Assembly: GCA_030062745.1 (NCBI GenBank)
Contig: CP099840.1
Location: 4,464,001-4,528,000 of the forward strand
Source of the DNA: Capitulum mitella
Taxonomy: Eukaryota; Arthropoda; Thecostraca; Pollicipedomorpha; Pollicipedidae
Direction of reading: 5' to 3'
DNA length: 64,000 nt
Within the stretch, counting starts at the first letter, position 1. Each line of letters begins with the position of its first letter. Made by a program: the position numbers and the translations under genes. This document shows, piece by piece, positions 57,301 to 63,210 of the stretch. The notes below the pieces were generated by a model. That model searched no databases. It had not been told where the DNA came from and saw nothing but the letters and a program-made list of their open reading frames with translations.

Positions 57301-59121
57301 GCGTTACTGACGCTCAAGTTCCCCAGATCGGCCACCAGCGCCCATTCGGACTTTGAGTTCTGCGGCACGATGATCACAGGGGCCTGCGGAAGATACAGAG
57401 AATCGATTACGAAGTGGGTCTAAGCGTGAGCTACGACCCAAGGAAGCAAACATCGTAAAATGCAAAAGAATCGTTCGAAACCCCGTCACTACTGCGCGCT
57501 GAAGGCCAATTATGCTACGTCCCGTTCCCGGTTATGCCGAAAATTGCCCTGCGACGTCCAGCGCCCAGCAGCCTTCGCCCCGTCACGGCTTGCCCCATTG
57601 GCGGCCAACAACCGCATATTCGAACCAGCAAGGGATCTCCCTCACACAAACATCTCCTGTTGCCCTGCCTTAGCTCCCAAACCGCGATCCAGAAAGATTT
57701 ACGACATACACCGCTGTACAGCTCTACGTCATGCCCATCTCTCCGGCATCGCCAGCCAGAGTAATGCGGACAACCGTCTGTACTCTTTCTTAAGGCCAGC
57801 AGTGCCAGCAGCAGACACAATGGAACGACGGTCTGCCTTCATATTGATGCTAAGCTTGGCCTTGAACGCCTGCGAGTAGGCGGTCTGCATGGCCTGCTGC
57901 GCCGCCTCTGCCGCCGTCTGCGACGCTTCGGCCAGCGCCGCCTGCGTGGCTGAGAACGGCGTCATGAACGCCTGAAACACATGGATTTGACTCGTCACAG
58001 ACACACGGTGACACAGACACACAGACATACGTGACACCTATCGGCGCCAGCGCATGCCTTATTCTTCTACTGCCAGCCACCTTTGTTAACCGCATTATGC
58101 ACTATTACAAAACCGATGCTGGCAAGAAGCTGAGAACGTTCGGTCCAGATTTTCGCAAAATACGCAACGGATTCCAATTGACGGCACGGGCAACGGCTCC
58201 AGACACCGAACCAACCAGCCCGCACCATTCGGCAGCGCAGCCGACACTCCAGCAGACCGGCGGCGCCGGGCCGACAGCGCTGCCATCTGTCGGTCGGCGC
58301 CGGCACCTCCAACGACGACAGCGCTCACCAGCAGGTCGGTGACGAAGCGGTTGACGAAGAAGAGCTGCGCGCCGCCCAGCTGCGCCGACAGCTCCAGGTC
58401 GATGAAGGCCGGGTCCAGCGGCTCTGGCCGGCTGAAGAGGCTAACCTCGGCGTGGAACACCTCGTCTGAGGTCATGGAGAGGATCTGGCGACACCACGGT
58501 CAGGTCTCATCCGGGGCAGACGGGGAACTCGACTCAAACGAAAGACCAATACAGGGAGATAAATGCCACGGATACGGAGAAGACATCGGCCAAACAATGT
58601 CAAAATTCCGCATTTTCCTCAGTCTCCACATGAGTCTTTTTGTACCAACACCAAAAGTTTTAGGAGACATAGGAAGGCGTTTCATCAGACGACAGGGAGG
58701 GAAACCCCGAAGAAAAAACGCCACACGGCATACATACAGGCAGAAAGAGAAGCATACAAAACGAGGGTGAGTCCAGATAGACCCAATGCCGGTCTGAAAC
58801 ACGGGTACACACGTACCGAGAAAGGCAAACATACACATACGACGCGGACATTGAGACAGAGACAAGAGACGGGAGCCGGCGCTTCGGCGCGCTCACCCGG
58901 TCGTGCTTGATGTCAGGCGTCAGGTCGATGACCGACAGCTGCCTGAGGCTGGCCGTGATCTGCGTGCTGCCGGGACGCAGCTCCACGCCCACGTGCAGGT
59001 TCGCCATGTCCATGTCGGCCAGCCAGACGCGGCTCGACGACAGCTGCACGCGGAAGTCGTTGAAGCAGGCGTCCAGCTTCATGTCGATCTCGGCGCCGCC
59101 GCGGTCGGCGCCGGCCCGGCG
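2342..59121 (-). CDS. Vps13: Vps13 (VPS13A/C-type) bridge-like lipid transfer protein, 43 exons, 5' part outside window
   Basis: VPS13 proteins are long rod-like proteins at membrane contact sites that carry bulk phospholipid through a hydrophobic groove; adaptors dock on the VAB domain and the C-terminal ATG2_C/PH region binds target membranes. I joined 43 minus-strand exons by their homology to VPS13 and by AG/GT borders; every junction keeps frame and the sum is 6,576 nt including the stop (2,191 residues). Diagnostic blocks include GIGLSLVNN (12184–12292), [20 protein letters not shown] (7157–7352), [17 protein letters not shown] (6354–6471) and [19 protein letters not shown] (18561–18764). 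The A/C-type call rests on these; VPS13B and VPS13D differ strongly here. The N-terminal chorein domain and the first third or so of the protein lie to the right of the window. Introns are large and hold two plus-strand genes. Weakest junctions: the first exon's acceptor, the GC donor at 57836, and the donor at 13409. Confidence 0.96.
3870..5117. other. Vps13 intron
   Basis: Begins GC-rich beside the 3869 exon and turns AT-balanced; a short G run lies at 3917–3927. I see no gene or clear repeat. Confidence 0.6.
5118..6471 (-). CDS. Vps13: Vps13 exons 37–39 of window: ATG2_C-like amphipathic helices
   Basis: Exons: 6471–6354, 5810–5689, 5287–5118. They encode [20 protein letters not shown], the Gly/Ala-rich [18 protein letters not shown], then [20 protein letters not shown] and [20 protein letters not shown], and [20 protein letters not shown]. 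These amphipathic helices are shared with ATG2 and associate with membranes or lipid droplets in VPS13A/C. Junction phases are 1 (G|GT), 0 and 2 (CG|G). The 3' splice site of the 6471 exon has a near-copy at 6699, and a 30-bp minisatellite starts 16 bp upstream of the 5810 exon. Confidence 0.96.
5827..5975. repeat. 30-bp minisatellite at a Vps13 3' splice site
   Basis: Units beginning gggtcagc start at 5827, 5858, 5888, 5918 and 5948 (periods 31, 30, 30, 30) with few changes. The array begins 16 bp upstream of the 5810 exon acceptor on the minus strand, so it occupies the pyrimidine-tract side of the intron (C-rich on the minus strand). Confidence 0.9.
6499..6750. repeat. 73-bp tandem duplication plus copy of a Vps13 exon edge
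   Basis: Two near-identical 73-bp units start at 6527 and 6600 (actctcacagccag…), with a partial unit before. Beyond them, 6680–6750 repeats the sequence around the 3' splice site of the 6471 exon, including an AG and the first seven codons (GAIQGPG) at 6699. Confidence 0.8.
7157..10547 (-). CDS. Vps13: Vps13 exons 31–36 of window: last groove repeat
   Basis: Exons: 10547–10385, 10032–9816, 9291–9119, 8639–8520, 7902–7766, 7352–7157. The phase-2 end of 12184 (AG) plus C at 10547 gives S-S-G-V-V-W-E, the VPS13 'ITSSxxxWE' block. Then come [20 protein letters not shown] with [72 protein letters not shown], and [20 protein letters not shown]. All are highly conserved in VPS13 just before the C-terminal helices. 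The exon 7766 contains a short Ser/Ala/Pro insert after SMTGG. Confidence 0.95.
10875..12080. mobile_element. Possible repeat element with diverged terminal inverted repeats
   Basis: The segment 10905–10985 (ggttttaacggcctgaaattaattaaagctggctt) resembles the reverse complement of 11970–12060 (ggttttaaccagctggtctgaattaatctaag). The interior includes a block at 11430–11500 beginning gatggttggttggttattgg that looks like a dispersed repeat. No coding frame. It fills most of the intron 10548–12183. Confidence 0.3.
12184..29013 (-). CDS. Vps13: Vps13 exons 17–30 of window: VAB adaptor-binding domain
   Basis: Exons: 29013–28837, 27963–27829, 27586–27422, 26805–26648, 26099–25982, 25415–25194, 24239–24024, 18764–18561, 17299–17155, 16778–16648, 16331–16180, 13521–13410, 13051–12925, 12292–12184. 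The VAB (formerly SHR-BD) domain has six beta repeats, each with an invariant Asn that binds the PxP-type motif of adaptors or holds the fold. I see six such sites: [59 protein letters not shown] and [14 protein letters not shown]. The domain ends in [17 protein letters not shown] and [20 protein letters not shown], both strong VPS13 signatures. The 28837 exon's donor edge has been copied into a minisatellite; an extra exon may sit between 16180 and 13521. Confidence 0.94.
14053..15198. mobile_element. piggyBac-like non-autonomous DNA transposon (MITE), copy 1
   Basis: An AT-moderate block framed by TTAA on both sides (14049–14052, 15199–15202) and by terminal inverted repeats CCCTATTCCCGG … CCGGGAATAGGG. 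TTAA target duplication with CCC…GGG ends is the hallmark of piggyBac-type elements. The 1,146-bp interior has no transposase frame. Subterminal GC-rich blocks (cggcaggggagcggattcgg near the left, ggacggattcagccccc near the right) are also inverted. Two related copies occur in the window. Confidence 0.75.
15560..15700 (-). CDS. Vps13: Candidate extra (cassette) exon of Vps13 inside VAB
   Basis: A minus-strand block with a good acceptor (tttcctag, exon starts at 15700) and a GTAGAC donor after 15560. It is 141 nt, begins in phase 2 and ends in phase 2, exactly fitting the neighbouring exons 16331–16180 (ends AG) and 13521–13410 (begins C). Included, it would place 47 residues with the Arg/Ser/Glu-rich helical stretch [20 protein letters not shown] between [11 protein letters not shown] and [12 protein letters not shown]. 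Skipped, the two known exons join in frame as A-S-V. If read through its donor it meets a TAG at once (15558–15556), so it could also be an alternative last exon. No such insert is expected from the general VPS13A/C pattern at this point. The splice fit could be chance in a GC-rich region. Confidence 0.4.
21608..21644. repeat. Hairpin with 11-bp arms and nested stem
   Basis: AACCTGACTTT at 21608 is matched by AAAGTCAGGTT ending at 21644; within, GCAC–TTTTT–GTGC forms a second stem. The flanks repeat gcactttttgtg (21580, 21645), so the hairpin sits in a small repeat cluster. Confidence 0.75.
22365..22540. repeat. AT-rich low-complexity tract
   Basis: Dominated by tata, ttata and acaaatttat words with short local palindromes. 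No coding potential. It lies in the large intron 18765–24023. Confidence 0.6.
24270..24535. repeat. Diverged minisatellite, about 24–25 bp unit
   Basis: Repeated gcagccgggacagactggag / tctggtgaagccaggacag modules alternate through the stretch with point changes. It lies in the intron between the 25194 and 24239 exons, close to the acceptor of the latter. Confidence 0.8.
28714..28877. repeat. 41-bp minisatellite built from a Vps13 exon end and its 5' splice site
   Basis: Four units at an exact 41-bp spacing. On the minus strand each unit carries the coding edge (GTGGTCGTCACCAACGGCCA) and a splice-donor position: boundaries at 28837 (gtgagt, used), 28796 (gcgatt), 28755 (gtgagt) and 28714 (gtgagg). 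Confidence 0.9.
29886..33682 (-). CDS. Vps13: Vps13 exons 13–16 of window: groove end before VAB
   Basis: Exons: 33682–33536, 31932–31709, 31180–31043, 30005–29886. They encode [13 protein letters not shown], the aromatic [11 protein letters not shown] ending in phase 1, then [32 protein letters not shown], and [17 protein letters not shown] ... [10 protein letters not shown]. The last motif (W-E-P-[IL]-[VL]-E ... W-x-L) is the well-known VPS13 block just before the VAB domain, also found in human VPS13A/C. The 31709 exon contains an Ala-only-like run (residues about 16–28 of the exon), a GC-rich low-complexity insert. The preceding intron, 33683–42103, is one of the largest. Confidence 0.92.
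30141..30405. repeat. (AT)n microsatellites inside an imperfect inverted repeat
   Basis: Three AT runs (about 30144–30200, 30236–30286, 30312–30366). The unique arms 30203–30246 (…atcgtatgctcagattacg) and 30361–30404 (cgtaatctcagcgtacgatc…) are inverted copies with a few mismatches. Confidence 0.85.
33700..33850. repeat. Two-copy tandem repeat in a Vps13 intron
   Basis: The block ggtcagacgggggtcttacg followed by gtcccggccccggcc and gccacagacagac occurs twice (from about 33709 and 33786), ending in a (CAGA)n run. It starts within 20 bp of the 33682 exon acceptor. Confidence 0.8.
34806..35115. repeat. Diverged 161-bp tandem duplication with an embedded palindrome
   Basis: ggtgctgggctcaca at 34810 recurs at 34971, and the following landmarks (aactttgc, ggtgcatgca, ctgagtacac, ttcaaggg) recur in order. 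The second copy contains a perfect 11-bp inverted repeat with a 3-bp loop at 35024–35048. Confidence 0.8.
37440..37765. repeat. About 91-bp minisatellite, 3–4 copies
   Basis: The module agtctgtccc…agacaaagatacaggtgag…accccggtaagaggacac recurs at 37457, 37548, 37638 and 37730 (periods 90–92). Less ordered relatives of the same module extend back to about 37170. Confidence 0.85.
40741..40899. mobile_element. Truncated copy 2 of the piggyBac-like MITE
   Basis: The sequence from 40741 (ggtcatagctccgtga…) matches 14756–14860 of copy 1, then jumps to the right end, CTGCCGGGAATAGGGTT. The subterminal block here forms a perfect 13-bp inverted repeat with a 7-bp loop (40858–40890). The left part of the element is missing; the flanking TTAA reads TTGA. 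Confidence 0.65.
41734..41806 (+). repeat. tRNA-like sequence, probably head of a tRNA-derived SINE
   Basis: TAGCTCAATAGAC at 41741 resembles the pol III A box and GGTTCAAATCG at 41793 the B box, at tRNA spacing (about 52 bp). An anticodon-arm-like pairing AGCGT/ATGCT lies between, but the loop is short and the acceptor stem is poor, so a working tRNA is unlikely. Confidence 0.4.
42104..50269 (-). CDS. Vps13: Vps13 exons 9–12 of window: lipid-groove segment
   Basis: Exons: 50269–50143, 47556–47397, 46337–46215, 42206–42104. Phases: the 55001 exon ends in phase 1 and is completed by TG at 50269 (Leu); 50143 ends in phase 2 and is completed at 47556 (Pro); the next two junctions are phase 0; 42104 ends in phase 1. 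Peptides include [32 protein letters not shown] and [17 protein letters not shown], which match the repeat pattern 'P-I/V-F-V/L-x-D-L' seen before the middle of VPS13 proteins. A Pro/Lys-rich linker ([19 protein letters not shown]) straddles the 50143/47556 junction. The intron 42207–46214 holds the nested GT31 gene on the other strand. Confidence 0.9.
43170..44753 (+). CDS. GT31 beta-1,3-galactosyl/N-acetylglucosaminyltransferase, nested in Vps13 intron
   Basis: Type II Golgi enzyme that adds beta-1,3-linked Gal or GlcNAc to glycans. The start at 43170 gives a short basic tail (KIRRISNR) and one membrane segment ([15 protein letters not shown]). The catalytic part runs from [17 protein letters not shown], with [12 protein letters not shown] (R..AIR motif), [20 protein letters not shown], the metal-binding [27 protein letters not shown] and [11 protein letters not shown] (the ED/DD acid block). 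The last intron is clear: donor after 44213, acceptor before 44495, phase 2, stop TAA at 44751–44753. The first intron is inferred because the membrane segment and the catalytic part are in different frames; 43269–43425 (gtgaac…ccag, 157 bp) restores frame and gives about 381 residues, normal for the family. The gene lies antisense in the 42207–46214 intron of Vps13. Acceptor specificity cannot be read from sequence; the C-terminal exon is Arg/Cys-rich and less conserved. Confidence 0.85.
44754..46214. other. Vps13 intron left of the 46337 exon
   Basis: The first 300 bp are the GC-rich minisatellite; the rest is AT-balanced and shows nothing recognisable. Confidence 0.5.
44790..45065. repeat. 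GC-rich 20-bp-class minisatellite after the GT31 gene
   Basis: Runs of ggccgggacgtcccgggac-type units follow the GT31 stop codon. The unit contains its own inverse (gacgtc, cccggg), so the array is palindromic and likely to fold. It may lie in the gene's 3' UTR. Confidence 0.8.
47683..47962. repeat. (TCTGG)n microsatellite interrupted by a hairpin element
   Basis: tctggtctggtccgg-type repeats occupy 47683–47706 and resume at about 47857–47962. The sequence between is unrelated and includes the inverted repeat at 47707–47811. Confidence 0.85.
47707..47811. repeat. Hairpin element (inverted repeat, about 42-bp arms)
   Basis: Left arm GATTATGAAAATATACAACT… and the reverse complement of the right arm GATTATAAAAATATACATCC… match along about 42 bp, with the shared core TTCTTTA-ACCGGGA. 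The loop is about 20 bp. Confidence 0.8.
47963..50142. other. Vps13 intron between the 50143 and 47556 exons
   Basis: Mostly unique AT-balanced sequence. Short relatives of dispersed repeats may lie at 49280–49520 and 49915–49965 (gcccaaaacaacattgggtg twice, diverged). No gene seen. Confidence 0.5.
50270..55000. other. Vps13 intron with MITE copy 3
   Basis: Apart from the element at 51474–52704 no gene or clear repeat was found; open frames here are short and show no domain. Confidence 0.5.
51474..52704. mobile_element. Diverged full-length copy 3 of the MITE family
   Basis: Shares with copy 1 the left block gagatctcgagaa…ccgatttcatcgcaacaaa, the middle blocks (ttcatag/gcgttc, ggcgg/ggtgcc), the block ggtcacagttccgcgatccg and the right block ccaagtttcgtgacgc…gcgagcaaaaaac. 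The order and spacing are the same. The ends differ: TGTCCCTTAAAGG at the left and its inverse near 52690, so this is an older or sister subfamily. Confidence 0.6.
55001..59121 (-). CDS. Vps13: Vps13 exons 1–8 of window: lipid-groove (RBG) segment
   Basis: Exons (minus strand, start to end): 59121–58897, 58484–58329, 57971–57837, 57383–57211, 56824–56674, 56343–56053, 55585–55441, 55111–55001. They encode beta-strand-rich groove repeats. Recognisable VPS13 stretches are SVIDLTPD (58897 exon), [11 protein letters not shown] (58329), [10 protein letters not shown] (57211), [18 protein letters not shown] (56674) and [11 protein letters not shown] (55001). The 56053 exon carries an Ala/Pro/Glu-rich insert of about 50 residues between its conserved ends, an expected loop outside the groove. 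The first exon's acceptor could be the cag ending at 59122 (phase 0, used here) or one ending at 59127. The third exon appears to end with a GC donor (AAG then gcagac), because the conserved K–A junction falls exactly there and no GT is near. Confidence 0.9.
58597..58766 (+). pseudogene. Second copy of the lectin gene's leader region, with a splice donor
   Basis: The 140 or so bases from the ATG at 58597 match the start of the lectin gene at 59985. The leader [17 protein letters not shown] is 17/23 identical over the signal peptide to MAKFCIFLILHVSIFVI, and the next stretch (tcatcagacgac and gaagaaaa blocks) also matches but with small length changes, so the frame after residue 23 differs. 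The match stops near 58740. A strong donor (GTGAGT at 58767) follows in the open frame, so this may be either a relic of a partial duplication or a real alternative first exon supplying a signal peptide. It lies in the Vps13 intron 58485–58896, separated from the lectin gene by a Vps13 exon on the other strand. Confidence 0.6.
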
Positions 59122-59984
59122 CTGAACTGGAACCGGGGGCAGGCGGCGGCGCGTCAGGCCACGCCGCCATCGGGTCGGGACACAGCGCCGAACACGAGCC
59201 CGCGCTCCGCGTGTTCCGGACGCCGTGCACTGCGGGCGAGCGGTGGACTGACCCTCGGACTGCGTGGTCGCCCCAGATCCTTATTCTGACAAACAAGGGC
59301 ACAGTGGAAGATGATCCCCGGAGGGGGTTAGTGGACGTTGCTGGACTTGCAGTGCACTTCACTTAGATACAAGTTTGTTTGCTTTTGTCGCGAGTCCTTG
59401 GGTAATCATGATACTGAATCCCGTCACTAAACTCAAGTTTCTGTTCCGTAGTGCGTTTTCTTCGCTGAAGACGGTGCATTTTGTACCCCAAGTATTGGTT
59501 TGCATTATCTTAAAGTAGGGCTTCATATAACTAAAAATATGCCAATTTGATGTTAAATCGTGGCAGTTAAGGCCAACACTCTGACAGCACAGTTTCGGTG
59601 GTAAGGTTTCGACATCAACCACTTTCGTGGAATACACGCCTAAGACGGCCCGTTCCAGCGTCGCCAGTCCCGTGCCGGAATTCAAGGAATAACACCTGTC
59701 ACCCGACCAAAAGCCACAGCAGCACGGCCAGCAGAAGACGGTGACAGATCCTTCATAGCCGTGATATTACCAGGGAATCAGTTAAAACGAACCATGCCTT
59801 CGAAGGAGAGCCATACAAAAGAATGCAAATGCTTTACCACGCGCTGCAAGAAACTCGACAAAGATAAACAAAAGCAAACGATCAAAAAGCCTGCAAATCC
59901 TAGCCAGCTAGCTACTTACTGAAAATTACAGAGTATGATTATGCATTGTAGTAATTAATTTGAGTCCAAATAAGAATTTTAGCG

Positions 59985-62900
59985 ATGGCAAAATTCTGCA
60001 TCTTTCTCATCCTTCACGTAAGTATTTTTGTAATAACACCAAAAGTTTTAGGAGGGACATACCACGGCGTTTCATCAGACGACGGGAAAGGAAAAACCGA
60101 AGAAAAGAATGTCACAGGGCATACTCTTGTTTTAAAATACGGTCATTCTTTAAAAGATCTGGCAGAAAAGTGCCGCCTCAAAAAAAATCTCACAGATTAC
60201 GAGAAGAGGTGTTGTCGGACAATGGAATCGAATGGAGTTCCAGGACCCGGTGGATTTTCAATAATCAGACAAGAAACCCAGGTAATGCAGTTCGGAAAAA
60301 ACATATCCCAAGCTCTTTTAACACTGCTGAGAAGGCTGAACGGCAGCCCCAATGAAAAAGAGAATGCACCAAATTCCTGCAGTGACGAAAAACAAAAAAT
60401 TATGTCTGACCTTCAACAATGCTCCAAGAAAAGAACTGAATGTTCTAATGAACTGATCAAGGTTCAAGTTAATATTCAAACTTTAAACACACAATATAAA
60501 GCGCAAAACAAAGAAACAGAATCACTCAAAGAAGACCACGAACATATCACCGCGGAGTGCAAAAAACTAAAAAAACAGCTTGAAAACATCGAAGATGACC
60601 GAGACGAAAATAGTAAGAAAATCGACCAGTTAATCCTGGACATAAAAACCACTGAGACAATGCGCGTCAAAGATCGTGAGAATACATTCAAAATATCTAA
60701 TAAACTTATAGCGTGCGAAGTTAAACAAGAATATACTCAAAAACGTTTGGAAGAAATCGAAAAAGAAAATTCCGACCTCGACAAGGACCTAGATCACGAA
60801 AAAGACCAACTGGAAGCGTGCAGACATGATAAATCTCGTCAACACGCAGCGTTAGAAAAGCTGGGACCTATGAAAGGAAAACTAGAAGCTATTCAAGAAA
60901 CAGTCGACAGATTACATGGAACGTTGAATACTTGCCAAAGAAAAGAGCAAAAAAGTGAAGAAGAATTAAAACAATGTGCCGAAAAGGCCCAAAAGTTACA
61001 ACGCTGCGAATCGGAGAATGAACAATGCAGGAGGAACCATCTCGATGGGCCACAGCAGTGGCGTGACAAATACCACAACTGTTCAAATCACATCATGAGA
61101 ACCGCGTTAGACCTAGCAAACGCTAAACATTCGCTGGGAGACGTGAAAAGGCGCGCGCAACACCTTGAAAAACAACTGGAGCAGTGTAAAGACGAATCCC
61201 GAATGCTGAAGAGCAGCAATCAGGACTTACAGCAGAAAAACGACGATTTTTACAAACGTTTAAGAGATCTGGAGGCACAAAATAACGCTCTGAAGCAACA
61301 AATAAAAACAGCACAAGAGAACCACGAAACCTGTGAAAGAAAAAAACAAAGCTTTGTTAAAATGTTAGATGAAAGGAACGCTGGACTTATCAAGGTATCA
61401 GAAAATAATAAACACCTTAAAGAAAAACTTACACAACAAGAAAGAAAAGTCACGTCGGAAAAAGAACGCAGAATCGAATGTGAAGGAACTTTCAAAACAC
61501 TGCAAAGAACACAAAGTGAATGCTTACAGCTTAGAAAAGAGGATAAAATACAACGTTCACGAAACATCGAAGAACTGCAAGAATGTAAAAGCAGCCTTAG
61601 CGAATGCAGCACACAGTTAAGCATGCTAAAAAACAGCACAAAAGAATGTGACAAGGAAGACAACAAACTGCAGTCTCTGTATGAGAAATGCCTATATCAA
61701 AAGAAGCGCATAGAAAAAGGGTTGGCAAAGTCTTCTGATAAAATAAAGGATGAACAGCAGGAACATTCCCAATGCCAGGAAAGACTTTCCTCGGTACAAA
61801 TTGAGCTAAAACAGTGCCGAGACCAGAGCCAGGACTCTGTGGATAGGTTGAAAAAACTTTCTGAGTCCCATGCTGATTTAGCAAATCAAGCACTGCATCT
61901 AAGTGAGGACCACAGCGTCTGCACCAGCAAACTGGACAAAGCACTAACGGCTCTGGATCGATGCAACACATCACTTGAAGTGGCAAATGGCGCCAAGGAA
62001 ACATGCGTGGAGCAGAAGACATTATTAAACACAAAACTGCGTGATTTAGCATCGTTCAAGAACGATGCACTACCGCAGATGGAAAAGGAAAGGGTGAGGC
62101 TTGAGTCGTGCCTGAGCACATTAAAAACTGCACGAAATTCGGATGCCGCGACAAAAGAAGAGTTCAAAAAGTGCGAAAACAAACTGAGTGGCGCCATGTC
62201 AACAAATAAGATGCTTCACATTGAGCTGGAACAGTGCAGAAAGCATGACAATATGACAACAAGCCACATCGACCAGTGGGAACAACGTCACACCCGTTGT
62301 GTTAAGAGCAAGGAGCAGCTGGAAGAAAGACTGAGCCATTTTAAACGGGAATGCGAAAACCACAAAGAACATCATGAGAAATGCCAAAAAGCATTGGACG
62401 AATGTCAAAAGGGAGCTAGTAACATGAAACAGATGGCTGAAAAATGCAACTTCCAGCTCGACGAAGTCAAAGAAGACCTGGAGCAAGAGAAGATGGCCAA
62501 AAGGCAATGCGACACAAAGTTCCTCACTTCCTCGGCATCACTGCGCAAAGCAAGAGAGCAGGCAGAAACTAGTGGCAAACTGCTCAGCTCCTGCACCAAA
62601 AAACTTACATCATGCACCAACGAAAACGTACCATCTAATGCATCCTCCCATACAACCTGCCCCAAAGGCTACACTGCTGTCGGCACTCATGGGGAAAAAC
62701 AATGTATGCTACTCTCTAACATTAGGTCGAATGGTTTTGCCATGCATGAGTTCTGCGGGAAACATGGCGGACAACTGCTGCACGTTTCCAGCTTCGACGA
62801 CCTGCAATTTGCGAGCGATTTGATTGCAAAGCGAGGGCTGTCGGGAAAGTTTTTGGTCGACCCCAGCCGCTATATGGTGCAGAAACTGGGAGTAATTGCG

Positions 62901-63065
62901 GGCAATATTCGTCCACAAGACACGTGCTACTTCGTCGACAGCCGACACCACCAAAAACCACTGACGAGCCAATTAGCCTACGACAAATGCACCGGGGAAA
63001 CGTTCGGTGCCTTATGCTGGACACAATCCACCAGCCTGAATTCTGAAGACTTTCTCTTCAAGTGA
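59985..63065 (+). CDS. Secreted giant Cys-studded coiled-coil protein with C-terminal C-type-lectin-like domain
   Basis: One open frame of 1,026 codons without introns. Residues 1–23 form a signal peptide (KFCIFLILHVSIFVITP core, cleavage near VLGG). Residues about 50–880 are a Lys/Glu/Gln-rich heptad coiled coil carrying some 40 Cys, roughly one per 20 residues, usually in an acidic/polar context such as ELQECKSSLSEC or KCQKALDECQ. No membrane segment follows the leader. The end (about 890–1026) is a C-type-lectin-like domain: CPKGYTAVG, QCMLL, HEFCGKHGGQLLHVSSFDDL, CYFVD, KCTGETFGALCW, giving the six Cys of the long form. The EPN/QPD and WND calcium–sugar motifs are missing, so sugar binding is doubtful. 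The codons are A-rich, unlike the GC-rich Vps13 exons. The gene sits antisense, apparently within an upstream Vps13 intron. A stalked oligomeric lectin or matrix protein is the likely role; no family match by name is offered. Confidence 0.85.
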   Translation: MAKFCIFLILHVSIFVITPKVLGGTYHGVSSDDGKGKTEEKNVTGHTLVLKYGHSLKDLAEKCRLKKNLTDYEKRCCRTMESNGVPGPGGFSIIRQETQVMQFGKNISQALLTLLRRLNGSPNEKENAPNSCSDEKQKIMSDLQQCSKKRTECSNELIKVQVNIQTLNTQYKAQNKETESLKEDHEHITAECKKLKKQLENIEDDRDENSKKIDQLILDIKTTETMRVKDRENTFKISNKLIACEVKQEYTQKRLEEIEKENSDLDKDLDHEKDQLEACRHDKSRQHAALEKLGPMKGKLEAIQETVDRLHGTLNTCQRKEQKSEEELKQCAEKAQKLQRCESENEQCRRNHLDGPQQWRDKYHNCSNHIMRTALDLANAKHSLGDVKRRAQHLEKQLEQCKDESRMLKSSNQDLQQKNDDFYKRLRDLEAQNNALKQQIKTAQENHETCERKKQSFVKMLDERNAGLIKVSENNKHLKEKLTQQERKVTSEKERRIECEGTFKTLQRTQSECLQLRKEDKIQRSRNIEELQECKSSLSECSTQLSMLKNSTKECDKEDNKLQSLYEKCLYQKKRIEKGLAKSSDKIKDEQQEHSQCQERLSSVQIELKQCRDQSQDSVDRLKKLSESHADLANQALHLSEDHSVCTSKLDKALTALDRCNTSLEVANGAKETCVEQKTLLNTKLRDLASFKNDALPQMEKERVRLESCLSTLKTARNSDAATKEEFKKCENKLSGAMSTNKMLHIELEQCRKHDNMTTSHIDQWEQRHTRCVKSKEQLEERLSHFKRECENHKEHHEKCQKALDECQKGASNMKQMAEKCNFQLDEVKEDLEQEKMAKRQCDTKFLTSSASLRKAREQAETSGKLLSSCTKKLTSCTNENVPSNASSHTTCPKGYTAVGTHGEKQCMLLSNIRSNGFAMHEFCGKHGGQLLHVSSFDDLQFASDLIAKRGLSGKFLVDPSRYMVQKLGVIAGNIRPQDTCYFVDSRHHQKPLTSQLAYDKCTGETFGALCWTQSTSLNSEDFLFK

Positions 63066-63204
63066 GACATGTAGCCAAAAGACATCCACTTTGCGGAGGC
63101 AGAACACCCACCGCACTTTCAATGTGCTCACAACAGAGAAGAAAATCGGTCATCGTCCCATCATCGCCTCTTATGTCCTGAGAAGACGTTTGTTCAAAGA
63201 CATC

Positions 63205-63210
63205 AATAAA
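63205..63210 (+). terminator. Polyadenylation signal of the coiled-coil lectin gene
   Basis: AATAAA occurs 140 bp after the stop codon at 63063–63065, in a suitably A/T-rich stretch, giving a short normal 3' UTR. Confidence 0.6.

Noticed and set aside
61369-61620. Secondary plus-strand frame inside the lectin gene
   Set aside because: A shadow of the long coiled-coil frame, kept open by A-rich codons.
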